Shown here in pieces: positions 1 to 9,140 of a stretch of 57,341 nucleotides of DNA. Both the position numbers and the translations under genes were made by a program. A model generated the notes under the pieces. That model was not told where the DNA came from. It saw only the letters and a program-made list of their open reading frames with translations, and did no database searches. This DNA comes from Rikenellaceae bacterium (lineage in GTDB: Bacteria > Bacteroidota > Bacteroidia > Bacteroidales > UBA932): NCBI GenBank assembly GCA_900769905.1, contig CAAGIL010000145.1:1-57341 (forward strand). The letters are read 5' to 3'. Every line of letters begins with the position of its first letter. The stretch's first letter is position 1.

Positions 1-683
1 AAGAGGGCTGCAGGCACGCACTCGGATCCGAACATTAGTCTCCATCCGGTGGTGACGCTCCAGTTGCCGTCAAGCATAAGCTCTTCCGCATTGATGATGC
101 GGTTGATGCCTTCTGCCATTGACTCCATCTTCGGAGCGATGTGGTCGCCGAGAATCACGAGGTTCACGAAGTACACCACGAGCTGGCCGAAGATGATGGC
201 GAACTGGTTCCAGGATACCAGGGAACCACGCTTGTCCGCAGGAGCGACCTCGGCAATGTACATAGGGCAGATGGCGGAAGCCATACCGACACCTATACCG
301 CCGAGCACCCTGTAGAGGTTGAAGGCGATCCAGAGCTGGAAGGAAGGCTCACCCTTGGGGAAGAAGAGGAATTCCGGACAGTAGGAGCCGGCAGCGCTGA
401 GGAAGAAACAGATACCTGCAACGAAGAGGCTCTTCTTGCGGCCGAACTTGCCGGCCATGAATCCGGAAATGGCACTTCCTATGATGCAGCCCAAAAGGGC
501 GCTGGAGGAAGTGATACCGTGCAGAAAACTGGTGTAGGAGAAGTCCTCGGCACCCATGAAGAATGCCTGAAGACCCCTCTCAGCACCTGATATCACGGCG
601 GTGTCGTATCCGAAGAGCAGACCGCCGAGCACAGCCACCAGGACAATGCCGAACAGATAGGTTTTTGAACCTTTATCCTGCAT
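1..683 (-). CDS. xylE: D-xylose/H+ symporter, sugar-porter MFS family (3' end cut off by window edge)
   Basis: My reading of the minus strand gives an open frame from an ATG at 681-683 to the window edge, about 227 residues, so the C-terminal half is missing. Visible are a first membrane segment (GGLLFGYDTAVISG), the sugar-porter loop motif GKFGRKKS, and the second signature PMYIAEVAPADKRG. These are hallmarks of the XylE/glucose-transporter branch of the major facilitator superfamily, which imports xylose with protons across the inner membrane. The start lies 12 bases after the xylA stop, so it is the third gene of a xylB-xylA-xylE operon. Assignment to xylose rather than another sugar rests on that context. 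Confidence 0.9.
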   Translation of the reverse strand, partial: MQDKGSKTYLFGIVLVAVLGGLLFGYDTAVISGAERGLQAFFMGAEDFSYTSFLHGITSSSALLGCIIGSAISGFMAGKFGRKKSLFVAGICFFLSAAGSYCPEFLFFPKGEPSFQLWIAFNLYRVLGGIGVGMASAICPMYIAEVAPADKRGSLVSWNQFAIIFGQLVVYFVNLVILGDHIAPKMESMAEGINRIINAEELMLDGNWSVTTGWRLMFGSECVPAAL

Positions 684-695
684 TGCTCCTAGAGA

Positions 696-2009
696 TTAGA
701 TGTACATGTTTACGATAGCCTCATAGAGCTCCTGCTTGCCGCTGGTGAGCTTAGGCTCTCCGTTCTTGCGGGCATAGTCGGCAACCTGGTCGAGGGTGAG
801 CTTACCGTCCTCGAAGTCCTTTCCGAGACCGCTGTCATAGGAAGCGTAGCGCTCCTTGAGCATTGCAGGGATAGGAGACTTCTCGAGAAGGTCGGCAGCT
901 ACGAGAAGAGCGCGGGCCATAATGTCCATTGCACTCACGTGAGCGATGAAGATGTCCTCAAGATCGGTGGAGTTGCGACGGGTCTTGGCGTCGAAGTTGG
1001 TGCCTCCCACGAGTCCGCCGTTCTTGATGATGACCATCATAGCCTGGGCGAGCTCATAGATGTCGATAGGGAACTGGTCGGTATCCCAGCCGTTCTGGGC
1101 ATCACCGCGGTTGGCGTCGATGGAACCGAGCATACCTGCGTCGGTAGCGCACTGGAGCTCATGCTCGAAGGTGTGGCCGGCGAGGGTGGCGTGGTTAACC
1201 TCGATGTTTACCTTGAAGTCCTTGTCGAGTCCGTTGGCGCGGAGGAAGCCGATAACGGTCTCAGTGTCAACGTCATACTGATGCTTTGAAGGCTCCATCG
1301 GCTTAGGCTCGATGAGGAAGGTGCCCTTGAATCCCTTGGCGCGGGCATAGTCGCGGGCCATTCTGAGCATGGTGGCCATGTGCTCCTTCTCGCGCTTCAT
1401 ATCGGTGTTGAGAAGGCTCATATAGCCCTCACGACCACCCCAGAACACGTAGCAGTCGCCGCCGAGCTCGATGGTGGCGTCGATGGCGTTCTTGATCTGA
1501 AGCATTGCGCGTGCAGCCACGTCGAAATCAGGGTTGGTGGATGCGCCGTTCATATAACGCTTGTTGCCGAATACGTTGGCGGTACCCCAGAGAAGCTTGA
1601 TGCCGGTCTCGGCCTGCTTCTGCTTTGCGTAAGCAACGATCTCCTTGAGATTTGCCTCGTACTCCTCAGGGCACGGGGCCTCGTCAACGAGGTCGGTGTC
1701 GTGGAAGCAGTAGTACTCGATGCCGAGCTTCTGCATGATCTCGAAGCCTGCGTCCATCTTGTTCTTTGCCCTTTCGATTGCAGTAGCACCCTGGTTCCAA
1801 GGGAAGGTCTTGGTGCCGCCGCCGAACTGGTCTGCTCCCTCAGCGCAGAGGGTGTGCCACCAGGCCATGGAGAACTTGAACCAGTCCTTCATCTTCTTGC
1901 CGGCAACTACCTGCTCAGGATTGTAATAACGGAATGCAAGAGGGTTCTTTGACTCAACACCCTCAAACTTAATCTGTCCCAACTGTGGGAAATACTCTTT
2001 TTGTGCCAT
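696..2009 (-). CDS. xylA: Xylose isomerase (class II)
   Basis: Converts D-xylose to D-xylulose in the cytoplasm. The 437-residue length is that of class II enzymes. The catalytic and metal residues are all visible: His103 and Asp106 in HDTD, Glu234 and Lys236 in IEPKPMEP, Glu270 and His273 in EVNHATLAGH, Asp298 in SIDANRGD, and Asp309 and Asp311 in WDTDQFP. The spacing matches the E. coli enzyme shifted by two residues. It sits between xylB (32-base gap) and xylE (12-base gap) on the same strand, so the three genes are probably co-transcribed. Nothing looks damaged. Confidence 0.98.
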   Translation of the reverse strand: MAQKEYFPQLGQIKFEGVESKNPLAFRYYNPEQVVAGKKMKDWFKFSMAWWHTLCAEGADQFGGGTKTFPWNQGATAIERAKNKMDAGFEIMQKLGIEYYCFHDTDLVDEAPCPEEYEANLKEIVAYAKQKQAETGIKLLWGTANVFGNKRYMNGASTNPDFDVAARAMLQIKNAIDATIELGGDCYVFWGGREGYMSLLNTDMKREKEHMATMLRMARDYARAKGFKGTFLIEPKPMEPSKHQYDVDTETVIGFLRANGLDKDFKVNIEVNHATLAGHTFEHELQCATDAGMLGSIDANRGDAQNGWDTDQFPIDIYELAQAMMVIIKNGGLVGGTNFDAKTRRNSTDLEDIFIAHVSAMDIMARALLVAADLLEKSPIPAMLKERYASYDSGLGKDFEDGKLTLDQVADYARKNGEPKLTSGKQELYEAIVNMYI

Positions 2010-2041
2010 GTTAGTTTGTAGAAATTGTGATTTATTGTTTG

Positions 2042-3523
2042 TTATTTGTCTGAAACTGCTTTTTCAACTTCAGCCTTCCAGCTTGCATAAGCCTCTTCGA
2101 GGGCATCCTTCCAGCTTGCGGCCGGTTCGATGACATCAAGCCTCTCAAGGGTAGCGAAGGCTTCGTCGGCGTTCTTGTAAATGCCTGCTCCGAGGGCGGC
2201 ACCGCGGGCTGCACCGAGGGAGCCGTCAGTGTCGAAGAGCTCGATGCGGGCGTCGCACAGGGTGGCGAGAGTGCTGCGGAAGAGAGGGCTGAGGAACATG
2301 TTGGCCTTGCCGGCGCGGATGACGTTAGGACGCAGGCCGAGGTTCTTCATTATGTCTATGCCGTAGCGGAAAGAGAAGGCGATTCCCTCCTGCACCGCAC
2401 GGAGTATATGGGCCCTGGAGTGGCGTACAAGGTCGATTCCGGCGAGCTTGGCACCTACGTTCCTGTTGGCGAGCACGCGCTCTGCACCATTGCCGAACGG
2501 GAGCACCAGCAGTCCGTCGGAGCCCACAGGGGCGGTGGCGGCGAGTTCGTTCATCTCAGGGTAGCTCATATCGAAGGCGACGTTCTTGTGGGCCCAGGAG
2601 TTCATGATGCCGGTGCCGTTGATGCACAGGAGCACGCCCATCCTCGGCTCGTCGGAACCGGTGACGTGAAGGAAGGTGTTCACCCTGGACTGAGGGTCGG
2701 CCTTAGGGAGGTCGGTCACACCGTAAACCACACCGCTGGTGCCGCCGGTGGCAGCAATCTCACCCGGACGGAGCACGTTCAGGGAGAAGGCGTTGTTCGG
2801 CTGGTCGCCGGCCCTGTAGGATACAGGGGTACCCTCAGGGATGCCGAGAAGTTCCTCCACCTGCCTGGAGGTGCGCGCCTGAACGCCCACCGCAGGAACG
2901 ATTTCGGAGAACTTGTCCTTTTCGATGCCGTAGTACTCAGCCACGAAGTCAGCTCTGGAGTTCTTCTTGAAGTCCCAGAGTATGCCTTCGGAAAGGCCCG
3001 TGGCTGTGGTTGTCACCTCTCCGGTGAGCAGATATGCAATATAGTCTCCCGGAAGCATGAACTTCCAGATTCTCTCATATACCTGAGGCTCGTTCTTCTT
3101 CACCCAGGCAAGCTTCGAGGCAGTGAAATTGCCCGGAGAGTTGAGGAGGCTGGACATGCACTTGTCGTAGCCTATGCCTTCGAGGGCTGCGGCTCCGACC
3201 TCAACGGCGCGGGAGTCGCACCAGATTATGGAGTTGCGAACAGGCTTGCAATCCTTGTCCAGGGCCACCAGACCGTGCATCTGGTAGGAGATGCCTATGG
3301 CTGCAACCTGGGACATATCGTGCTCGCGCGCCATATCCCTGACACCTTCGCAGAGATATTTCCACCATGACTGCGGATCCTGCTCCGCCCAACCTTTACG
3401 TTCCGCTATTATCGGAGCCTCCACCTTGGGATTGGTGGAAGAACATACGCACTTTCCGCTCTCAATGTCGAGCAGTGCGACCTTTACTGACGACGAACCT
3501 ACGTCAATTCCGAGTGAATACAT
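2042..3523 (-). CDS. xylB: Xylulokinase, FGGY family
   Basis: Phosphorylates D-xylulose to xylulose 5-phosphate, feeding the pentose phosphate pathway. The 493-residue protein starts with the phosphate-binding loop GIDVGSSSVK, has the substrate-site motif QMHG near residue 81, and the catalytic aspartate Asp240 in AGDQPNNAF, all typical of FGGY sugar kinases. It is the first gene of the xylBAE operon. A -7-like box (TAAATTTG on the minus strand, 3547-3554) lies about 24 bases upstream of the ATG. No xylR-type repressor gene is in the window. The neighbouring isomerase makes xylulose the most likely substrate. Confidence 0.96.
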   Translation of the reverse strand: MYSLGIDVGSSSVKVALLDIESGKCVCSSTNPKVEAPIIAERKGWAEQDPQSWWKYLCEGVRDMAREHDMSQVAAIGISYQMHGLVALDKDCKPVRNSIIWCDSRAVEVGAAALEGIGYDKCMSSLLNSPGNFTASKLAWVKKNEPQVYERIWKFMLPGDYIAYLLTGEVTTTATGLSEGILWDFKKNSRADFVAEYYGIEKDKFSEIVPAVGVQARTSRQVEELLGIPEGTPVSYRAGDQPNNAFSLNVLRPGEIAATGGTSGVVYGVTDLPKADPQSRVNTFLHVTGSDEPRMGVLLCINGTGIMNSWAHKNVAFDMSYPEMNELAATAPVGSDGLLVLPFGNGAERVLANRNVGAKLAGIDLVRHSRAHILRAVQEGIAFSFRYGIDIMKNLGLRPNVIRAGKANMFLSPLFRSTLATLCDARIELFDTDGSLGAARGAALGAGIYKNADEAFATLERLDVIEPAASWKDALEEAYASWKAEVEKAVSDK

Positions 3524-3546
3524 TTTGATGTGGTTTATTTAGTTTT

Positions 3547-3554
3547 CAAATTTA
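3547..3554 (-). promoter_or_regulatory. -7 box of the xylBAE promoter
   Basis: The minus strand reads TAAATTTG, a perfect match to the Bacteroidetes -7 consensus TAnnTTTG. Transcription would start roughly 17-19 bases before the xylB ATG. It lies back to back with the tRNA-Gly promoter, only 12 bases away. Confidence 0.6.
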
Positions 3555-3566
3555 CATAAAATTTTG

Positions 3567-3574
3567 TAGATTTG
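3567..3574 (+). promoter_or_regulatory. -7 box of the tRNA-Gly promoter
   Basis: TAGATTTG fits the Bacteroidetes -7 consensus TAnnTTTG and ends 18 bases before the first base of the tRNA, a sensible distance for a short leader. It is divergent from the xylB promoter. Confidence 0.6.
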
Positions 3575-3592
3575 CACATGTAAATCGCAAAA

Positions 3593-3663
3593 GCGGGATT
3601 AGCACATCGGTAGTGCATTGGCTTCCCAAGCCAAGGAGGCGGGTCCGACTCCCGTATCCCGCT
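3593..3663 (+). tRNA. tRNA-Gly (anticodon CCC)
   Basis: A cloverleaf can be folded by eye. The acceptor stem GCGGGAT pairs with ATCCCGC, the anticodon stem TTGGC pairs with GCCAA around loop TTCCCAA (anticodon CCC), and the T stem GCGGG pairs with CCCGT around TCCGACT. The discriminator base is T, as in bacterial glycine tRNAs, and CCA is not encoded. The 71-nt length fits glycine tRNA. Its last base directly abuts the stop codon of the convergent GH9 gene, leaving no intergenic space. Confidence 0.96.
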
Positions 3664-6192
3664 CTAATTCAGGGCTTTTGCAATTTCTTCGCAAGCTATC
3701 GAGAGCGACACGTATGCAGGCACGTTTCTGGTGCAGCATTCATTCTCACCCCAATGGAAAGGATAATCGTCCTTGTTTTCAAAGAAATCCGGTGCCAGCA
3801 TCAGCAGTCCCGGCACTATGCCTCCGGGGATTACGGTGTAGTCCGCGCGGTTGTTGCCGTAGGCGACCTTCTTGGTATTGACACCCACGGAGTTGATGAA
3901 GGAGACATTCGAATAAGGATGGCAGCCGTAGATGAAGTTCAGACCGTTGAGCACGAACTCAGGGTCCATCATATCAGGGAAATTCTTCCAAATCAGATAG
4001 TTGGTGTATGCCCAGGAGATGATCTGCTCATTTCCTCCCCAGCCGCTGCCGCCTACCGGCACGCCGTAAGGAGTGGAGGCCGCATTCTCCTTCACCCTCT
4101 CGACATACTTTCCGAGCGAGCTCCTGAGCTTTGACTTGAAGGCCTCATCCATATAAGGAAGCACCTGGAGCGCGGTTGCAGGACGCATCTCGGCCTGCTG
4201 GAGCAGGGATTTCTCGAAATACTGCCTGTATGAGTCGTCGCCCGTGGTAATCCACAGCTGGAGGGCGGCATTGGAGCGCATATCTCCGAAGCCCCAGAAT
4301 CCTCCCCTGCGGGCAGGCTGCTTTGCAGGGTCCGCCGCCTCATAGTTCCTCTCCCAGAGGGCGATAGCGTTGCGAAGGCTCCTCTCGGCTTCCTCCGGGT
4401 ACCAGTCCCTGAGCACGCGCGAAGCCGCTGCAAGCGCCGCCACGGTAGGCATTGTGCCGGCCGGGCTGAAATTTTCCGTAAACACGAGCCTATCGTCGCG
4501 GGTTCCGGAGCGGAAGCCGTCATTCTCGTAAGGCTTGAGGGTAGGTTCGTAGATGTAGCCGTCGGTGATGGTGGAACCGTCGCCGAGGTGGTGGTACTGG
4601 TACAGGTTGCCCTGGACTATGCCCTGGCATACGAATCCAATGTTCTCAACCTGGGCATTGACGTTCAGCGCACCGTGCAGGAGCTGCTGGATCACGTCAG
4701 GAGTGCCGTCCGGACGGTGTATGTCCACGAACTGGGTGCTCTGGTCGATATAGGTCTGGTCGCGGTCCGGAGCAAAAGTTTCCCAAAGGGTTGCGAACTC
4801 GTGGGTCAGGCCGACCACGGTGCCTCCCTGCACGTCGAAGTCCCCGGCATCGTACCAGGCGCCCACGGCAAGGTTAGGAATGTGCTCGAGCGGCTTGTAC
4901 TTGGTCTTGGTGTCCGGTCCCTGGCGGTAGCCGTCGAACTGCTCGTAGTTGGTAGGAGCCATCAGGGCATCGTCTCGGTGCGAGTTCCCGTGCCAGGTGC
5001 GGTAGCCTTCGTTCACCTCCATGTGGTCCATCTGCACCGGGAGCCACACATCCATCGTGGTATGCCACTTCCCGTCATAGACATCGGCGGCAATAGGGAA
5101 ACTGTTGGTGCGCACGTCGCCGTACTGGATATAGTACACACCCGGCTCCTTCACGGCGGAGAAGTCAATCTGGGCATAGTTGTAGCGGTGGTAGAACACA
5201 CCCCACTCCTTCACCTCGGCCCTGAGCGCCTCGACCTGCGAGCCGTCGTCCATCACGCGCATTATGCTGGCGCTCGGAAGCACGCGGTCATTGCGGTCCA
5301 GTTCAACCACGGCGACCTTTTTCTGGCCCGGGGTGTAGCCGATCTGGGAAAAGCCCACGTTCGGTTCGCGTATCCACTCCGGGTCCACGCGGGTCTCGAG
5401 GTACCAGCGCACGACCTCACCCGTCTTCCCGGAAGGGATCAGGGTCCTGGCAACGAAGGTACCGTTCTGCGCGAGCATCCTGCCGTCGTAGAGACCTACC
5501 TGCTGCTCGGAGCGCACTGAAACCATAAGCTCGTCGCGTTCCGGAGCCATCACGAGCTTGTGTCCGGTCGCGAGCGGCTGCACTTCGATGTACTCTCCCC
5601 TGCCGCGGTCGTCAAAGGTGGAGAGACCGTAGAACTGGGGCACCCTGTCCTCATACGGGCGCATCCTGGACTCGCCCGCAGGGTGGTGAGGGAGCACCTG
5701 AGGCTGCCCGTCCATCAGGAAATTGGTCCCGAAGTAGGAGGCAGGGAAGAATTCGAGGTTGAGCCCGGCCTTCCCTTCGAGGGCAGCAGGCACGGGCTTG
5801 TCAAGCAACACGCTGATAACCACACCTTTACCGTAAGGAGATACCTTCAGCACGGGGCGGAAGCCGTAGTCGGCATATTCGAGCGTGGCGCTGATGGTGG
5901 AAGTGGCGGGGTCCACGCTGCGCTCCACGACCTCGGGGTAGATGTCCCACTGCTCGGGAGTGTTGGTGAGTCTTATGCCGCCACCGGTGGCAACGCGCAC
6001 GCCGCGGAGTATGATTTCTACTCCAGCCTTTTTCTCGTCGGCGAAGATGCCTGCGTATTTGTTGCTGTAAACCAGCACGTTGGCACCTCTTGCCTCAAGG
6101 TATTCGAGTTCGTTGAGCTTGAAGTTCTGGGCCTGGGCCGCAGTCCCGAAAAGGGCGGCGGCGCAGAGCACGGTAAAGATTTTGTGTGTCAT
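3664..6192 (-). CDS. GH9-family glycoside hydrolase with long N-terminal module, secreted
   Basis: 842 residues with a signal peptide (cleavage near AQAQN, residue 22). Residues about 25-270 form a module I cannot name. About 275-370 is an Ig-like CelD_N domain (FSQIGYTPGQKKVAVV), then the GH9 alpha/alpha barrel. Catalytic residues Asp448 and Asp451 (WYDAGD) and Glu818 (GENE) are kept. The usual HHR substrate motif appears to read NNR (780-782), so specificity may differ from classical endoglucanases. It is the last gene of the enzyme operon after GH43 (12-base gap). The xylan-type neighbours suggest it acts on xylan or a linked glucan; the sequence cannot decide. The stop touches the tRNA-Gly 3' end. 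Confidence 0.88.
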   Translation of the reverse strand: MTHKIFTVLCAAALFGTAAQAQNFKLNELEYLEARGANVLVYSNKYAGIFADEKKAGVEIILRGVRVATGGGIRLTNTPEQWDIYPEVVERSVDPATSTISATLEYADYGFRPVLKVSPYGKGVVISVLLDKPVPAALEGKAGLNLEFFPASYFGTNFLMDGQPQVLPHHPAGESRMRPYEDRVPQFYGLSTFDDRGRGEYIEVQPLATGHKLVMAPERDELMVSVRSEQQVGLYDGRMLAQNGTFVARTLIPSGKTGEVVRWYLETRVDPEWIREPNVGFSQIGYTPGQKKVAVVELDRNDRVLPSASIMRVMDDGSQVEALRAEVKEWGVFYHRYNYAQIDFSAVKEPGVYYIQYGDVRTNSFPIAADVYDGKWHTTMDVWLPVQMDHMEVNEGYRTWHGNSHRDDALMAPTNYEQFDGYRQGPDTKTKYKPLEHIPNLAVGAWYDAGDFDVQGGTVVGLTHEFATLWETFAPDRDQTYIDQSTQFVDIHRPDGTPDVIQQLLHGALNVNAQVENIGFVCQGIVQGNLYQYHHLGDGSTITDGYIYEPTLKPYENDGFRSGTRDDRLVFTENFSPAGTMPTVAALAAASRVLRDWYPEEAERSLRNAIALWERNYEAADPAKQPARRGGFWGFGDMRSNAALQLWITTGDDSYRQYFEKSLLQQAEMRPATALQVLPYMDEAFKSKLRSSLGKYVERVKENAASTPYGVPVGGSGWGGNEQIISWAYTNYLIWKNFPDMMDPEFVLNGLNFIYGCHPYSNVSFINSVGVNTKKVAYGNNRADYTVIPGGIVPGLLMLAPDFFENKDDYPFHWGENECCTRNVPAYVSLSIACEEIAKALN

Positions 6193-6204
6193 CAGTATGG
6201 AATG

Positions 6205-7788
6205 TTATTGTGTGAGTTCCTGGTGGAAGAAGTCAAAGTCCGCGTAACCGCCGTCCTCCGAGGAGGTGTAGCAGTAGAGCGCAGTCCTGTAACCTGTGAA
6301 ATAATCCAGCGAGAAGCGCATCTTGAGGGCGTAGTCCCCGGCAGGGAGCCAGTTAACGCCGTCGCAGGAATAGGAGGCGCGCACGGTGTCGGCCTCAGGG
6401 TCACCCTCCGCAGTCGGAGTGAAGCAGTAGTCGAGACGCAGGTAGACTTCGGAGCCGTCGAGAGGGGCGCTGAACACGCAGCGGTCGCTGATTCTGCGGC
6501 TGTCTTCCCTGGTCACGAGCCTGAGTCCGTCCTCCCCTGCTTCCACGCCCACGCTGAGCTTGGCGCTCTGGAAGGCGCAGATACCTGCCCTGTCACCCGG
6601 CTTGAGATTGCTTGCATCAAGCTTTACGACAGCGCTGCACTTCGGGCCTACGGTGCGCTGGGTCAGGGAGTTGCGTGCCCTGGAGATGCCTTCCACCGGC
6701 TCGCCGGCATAGATTCGCATCCAACCCGGACGTTCGCTGAGCGACCATTCCGAATCCACAGGCTTGTGGTTCCACTGCCATACGAGGGCCAGTTTGTCGG
6801 AGTCGAACTCATCGCTGTCCCAGACATAATCCTCGCCGTAAGGAGGGAGATTCACCTCCACCGTCTCCAGAGGGACGGTGTTGTCGCCCATTATAGGCCA
6901 GCCGTCCACCCAGGTCACGGGCTGCACGGTCGGGATGCGTCCCACGCCGCCGTGGTCCTGGAACATGATGGCATACCAGTCTCCGGCAGGGGTGTCGATG
7001 ATTGCACCCTGCGCGATGCCGTCGGTTCTGCCTCCAAGGGTACCAGAAAGCACGACCTTGCGCTCGTACTCGCCCAGAAGCTCCTTGCTGCGCCAGCAGG
7101 TCTCGGTCCTGATGCCGCCGGCTGGCCAGTCGATTTCGAGCACGTAATAGTAGTCACCTATATGATATATGTGTGCACCTTCAGCCCGGAGTATGTAGCC
7201 TTCGCGAGGGGCGCTGAGCAGCAGGGTGTCCACTCCCCCTTTCTTGATGGCGCTGGCATCCGGTTCAAGCTCGGTGATGCGCAGGTCGCCGTTGCCCCAG
7301 ACCACGAAAAGCCTTCCGTCGTCGAAGAGCATTGACGCGTCGTGCATAGGACGGTCAATGACATTGCGCTTCCAGCTGCCGTTCTCGATGTCGTCGGTGG
7401 TGTAGATGTAGGTCTTCCTCTGGTCGTTGGCTATGAAGAAGGCGTAGTAAAGGCCGTTCTCGTAGCGCAGGGAGGTTGCCCACTGTCCGGCACCGTAGGC
7501 CTGACGGCCGTTACGCAGATTATAGACATCGTCGTCCTCGAGGCAGTCGTAGACATAGTTCACTATCCTCCAGTGCACGAGGTCTTTTGAGTGCATTATA
7601 GGCGCACCCGGGCAGTAGTACATAGTGGTGCTGACCATATAATAGTCATCCCCGACGCGGATGACGTCGTTGTCGGGGATGTCTGTATATGTCAGAGGGT
7701 TGACGGCCGTAGTGGTCTTCGGGCCGCCGCATCCTGAGAGGCACAAGGCGGCCAGGACGGTCAGGATGATTGTAAATAACTTGTTCAT
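6205..7788 (-). CDS. GH43 beta-xylosidase/arabinofuranosidase-like lipoprotein
   Basis: A 527-residue predicted lipoprotein: the signal peptide ends in the lipobox LSGC with Cys20. A five-bladed GH43 domain covers about residues 30-320, with the N-terminal acid cluster DIPDNDVIRVGDDYY, the block PGAPIMHSKDLVHW, a middle HDASMLF carrying the pKa-modulating aspartate, and RAEGAHIY carrying the acid glutamate. From about 330 on there is a beta-sandwich domain of the type found at the C terminus of GH43 xylosidases (GRTDGIAQGA precedes it). It would release xylose or arabinose from oligosaccharides. It is third in the enzyme operon, 24 bases after the other GH43 gene. Exact substrate not determined. 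Confidence 0.9.
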   Translation of the reverse strand: MNKLFTIILTVLAALCLSGCGGPKTTTAVNPLTYTDIPDNDVIRVGDDYYMVSTTMYYCPGAPIMHSKDLVHWRIVNYVYDCLEDDDVYNLRNGRQAYGAGQWATSLRYENGLYYAFFIANDQRKTYIYTTDDIENGSWKRNVIDRPMHDASMLFDDGRLFVVWGNGDLRITELEPDASAIKKGGVDTLLLSAPREGYILRAEGAHIYHIGDYYYVLEIDWPAGGIRTETCWRSKELLGEYERKVVLSGTLGGRTDGIAQGAIIDTPAGDWYAIMFQDHGGVGRIPTVQPVTWVDGWPIMGDNTVPLETVEVNLPPYGEDYVWDSDEFDSDKLALVWQWNHKPVDSEWSLSERPGWMRIYAGEPVEGISRARNSLTQRTVGPKCSAVVKLDASNLKPGDRAGICAFQSAKLSVGVEAGEDGLRLVTREDSRRISDRCVFSAPLDGSEVYLRLDYCFTPTAEGDPEADTVRASYSCDGVNWLPAGDYALKMRFSLDYFTGYRTALYCYTSSEDGGYADFDFFHQELTQ

Positions 7789-7812
7789 TGCGGTTAATAT
7801 GCTTGTCGTTTC

Positions 7813-9132
7813 CTATTCGAAACTGATCCAGTCGATTTCCACGTCGCCTGCATTCACGAGGGCACGCACGTAGTTCATACCGGTAAGTTCGGACTCCATC
7901 GGGGCCTTCACCTCAGTCCAATTCTTTGACTTAGGGACCTTTACGGTGGCGAAGTACTTGTCTTCCTCAGCTGAGAAGGCAAGGGTGGCTCCGGCCTTGG
8001 AGCGGACTCTCATCCTGATGGTCTTCGGAGACTTGTCGCCGAAATCGATATCCTCGTACTCAACCCAGGTCGCAGCCCTCGGAAGGGATACATACCAGCC
8101 GTCGAAAGGCTTCTCCACATCGAGGAAATCCACGAAGGTGCCGCCTCCGCTGAGGAAGCTGTAGCGGTCGATCTGGATGAGGGACTTCGCAGGGGTGATG
8201 CCCACGCCGCGCAGGGTCGGGCTCACAGGCTGGATGGTGCCGTCCTCATTGAAGATGACCTTGTCTATGCGCACGGAGCGGTTCTTGTCGAACTGGGGCG
8301 AATAGTCGTTGTGGTGGTAGAAGAGGTACCACTCGCCCTTGTACTCCACCAGGGAGTGGTGGTTGGTCCAGCAGGCTGAAGGCGACTGGGCCATGATGAT
8401 GCCCTTGAACTCATAAGGTCCGAGAGGATTGTCGCTCATCGCATAGGCGAGGGTTTCGGTCCTGTCCTGCACCCAAGGGTAGCTGAGGTAGAAACGGCCC
8501 TCCCTTTCGAAGATGAAAGGTCCCTCCTTGAATCCGGCAGGCAGATTGGCATCGAGGCGCACGGACTCCCCGTCAAGTTCGAGCATGTTGTCCGCGAGCT
8601 TGCAGCCCCTGAGTCCCATTCCGGACCAATATATATAGGAATTGCCGTCGGAGGCGTTGAGCACGCAAGGATCTATGCCGCTGACTCCCTTTATAGGCTC
8701 AGCCTCAGGCACGAAAGGTCCGTAAGGCTTGTCGGCAACTGCCACGCCAACGGCGAAACCGCGGCCGGTCTTCGGAGCATTAGGGAAGTAGAAATAGTAT
8801 TTACCGTTCTTGTATACGCAGTCCGGAGCCCACATTGAATAGGCATCCGGCTTGCCCCAAGGCACGTTTTCCTGGCTGACTATGACTCCGTGGTCAGTCC
8901 AGTTGACGAGGTCTTCAGAAGAGAAGACGTGATAGTCAGCCATGCTGAACCACCTTCTTTCAGGCTCCACTGGGCTGATTATGTCGTGGGAAGGATACAC
9001 ATATACCTTGCCCTCGAATACGCGGGCTGTCGGGTCGGCGCTGAACTGGTCCCTGATGACCGGATTCTGGGCCTTGGCGGCTGTCATAAGACAGAAGACG
9101 GCGAATGCCGAAGCGATAAGTCTGATATTCAT
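7813..9132 (-). CDS. GH43-family enzyme with C-terminal CBM6-like domain, secreted
   Basis: A 439-residue protein with a signal peptide (cleavage after AKAQ, near residue 22). The GH43 propeller starts at once: the base Asp33 is in SADPTARVFEGKVYVYPS, the modulating aspartate is in GIDPCVL, and the acid glutamate is in FKEGPFIF. A CBM6-like beta-sandwich follows from about residue 310 to the end (GWYVSLPRAATWVEYEDI). This architecture is common in arabinofuranosidases and xylosidases of Bacteroidetes xylan loci. It is second in the enzyme operon, 8 bases after the double esterase. It differs from the other GH43 in domain type and in lacking a lipobox, so it is not a recent duplicate. Confidence 0.9.
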   Translation of the reverse strand: MNIRLIASAFAVFCLMTAAKAQNPVIRDQFSADPTARVFEGKVYVYPSHDIISPVEPERRWFSMADYHVFSSEDLVNWTDHGVIVSQENVPWGKPDAYSMWAPDCVYKNGKYYFYFPNAPKTGRGFAVGVAVADKPYGPFVPEAEPIKGVSGIDPCVLNASDGNSYIYWSGMGLRGCKLADNMLELDGESVRLDANLPAGFKEGPFIFEREGRFYLSYPWVQDRTETLAYAMSDNPLGPYEFKGIIMAQSPSACWTNHHSLVEYKGEWYLFYHHNDYSPQFDKNRSVRIDKVIFNEDGTIQPVSPTLRGVGITPAKSLIQIDRYSFLSGGGTFVDFLDVEKPFDGWYVSLPRAATWVEYEDIDFGDKSPKTIRMRVRSKAGATLAFSAEEDKYFATVKVPKSKNWTEVKAPMESELTGMNYVRALVNAGDVEIDWISFE

Positions 9133-9140
9133 AATTAATT

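Noticed and set aside
5560..7335. A 591-codon open frame on the plus strand across the GH9 and GH43 genes
   Set aside because: It is antisense to two well-supported genes, has no recognisable domain, and follows from their GC-rich codon use. The same holds for the long frames at 9198-10610, 2408-3370, 29000-30007 and 53632-54774.
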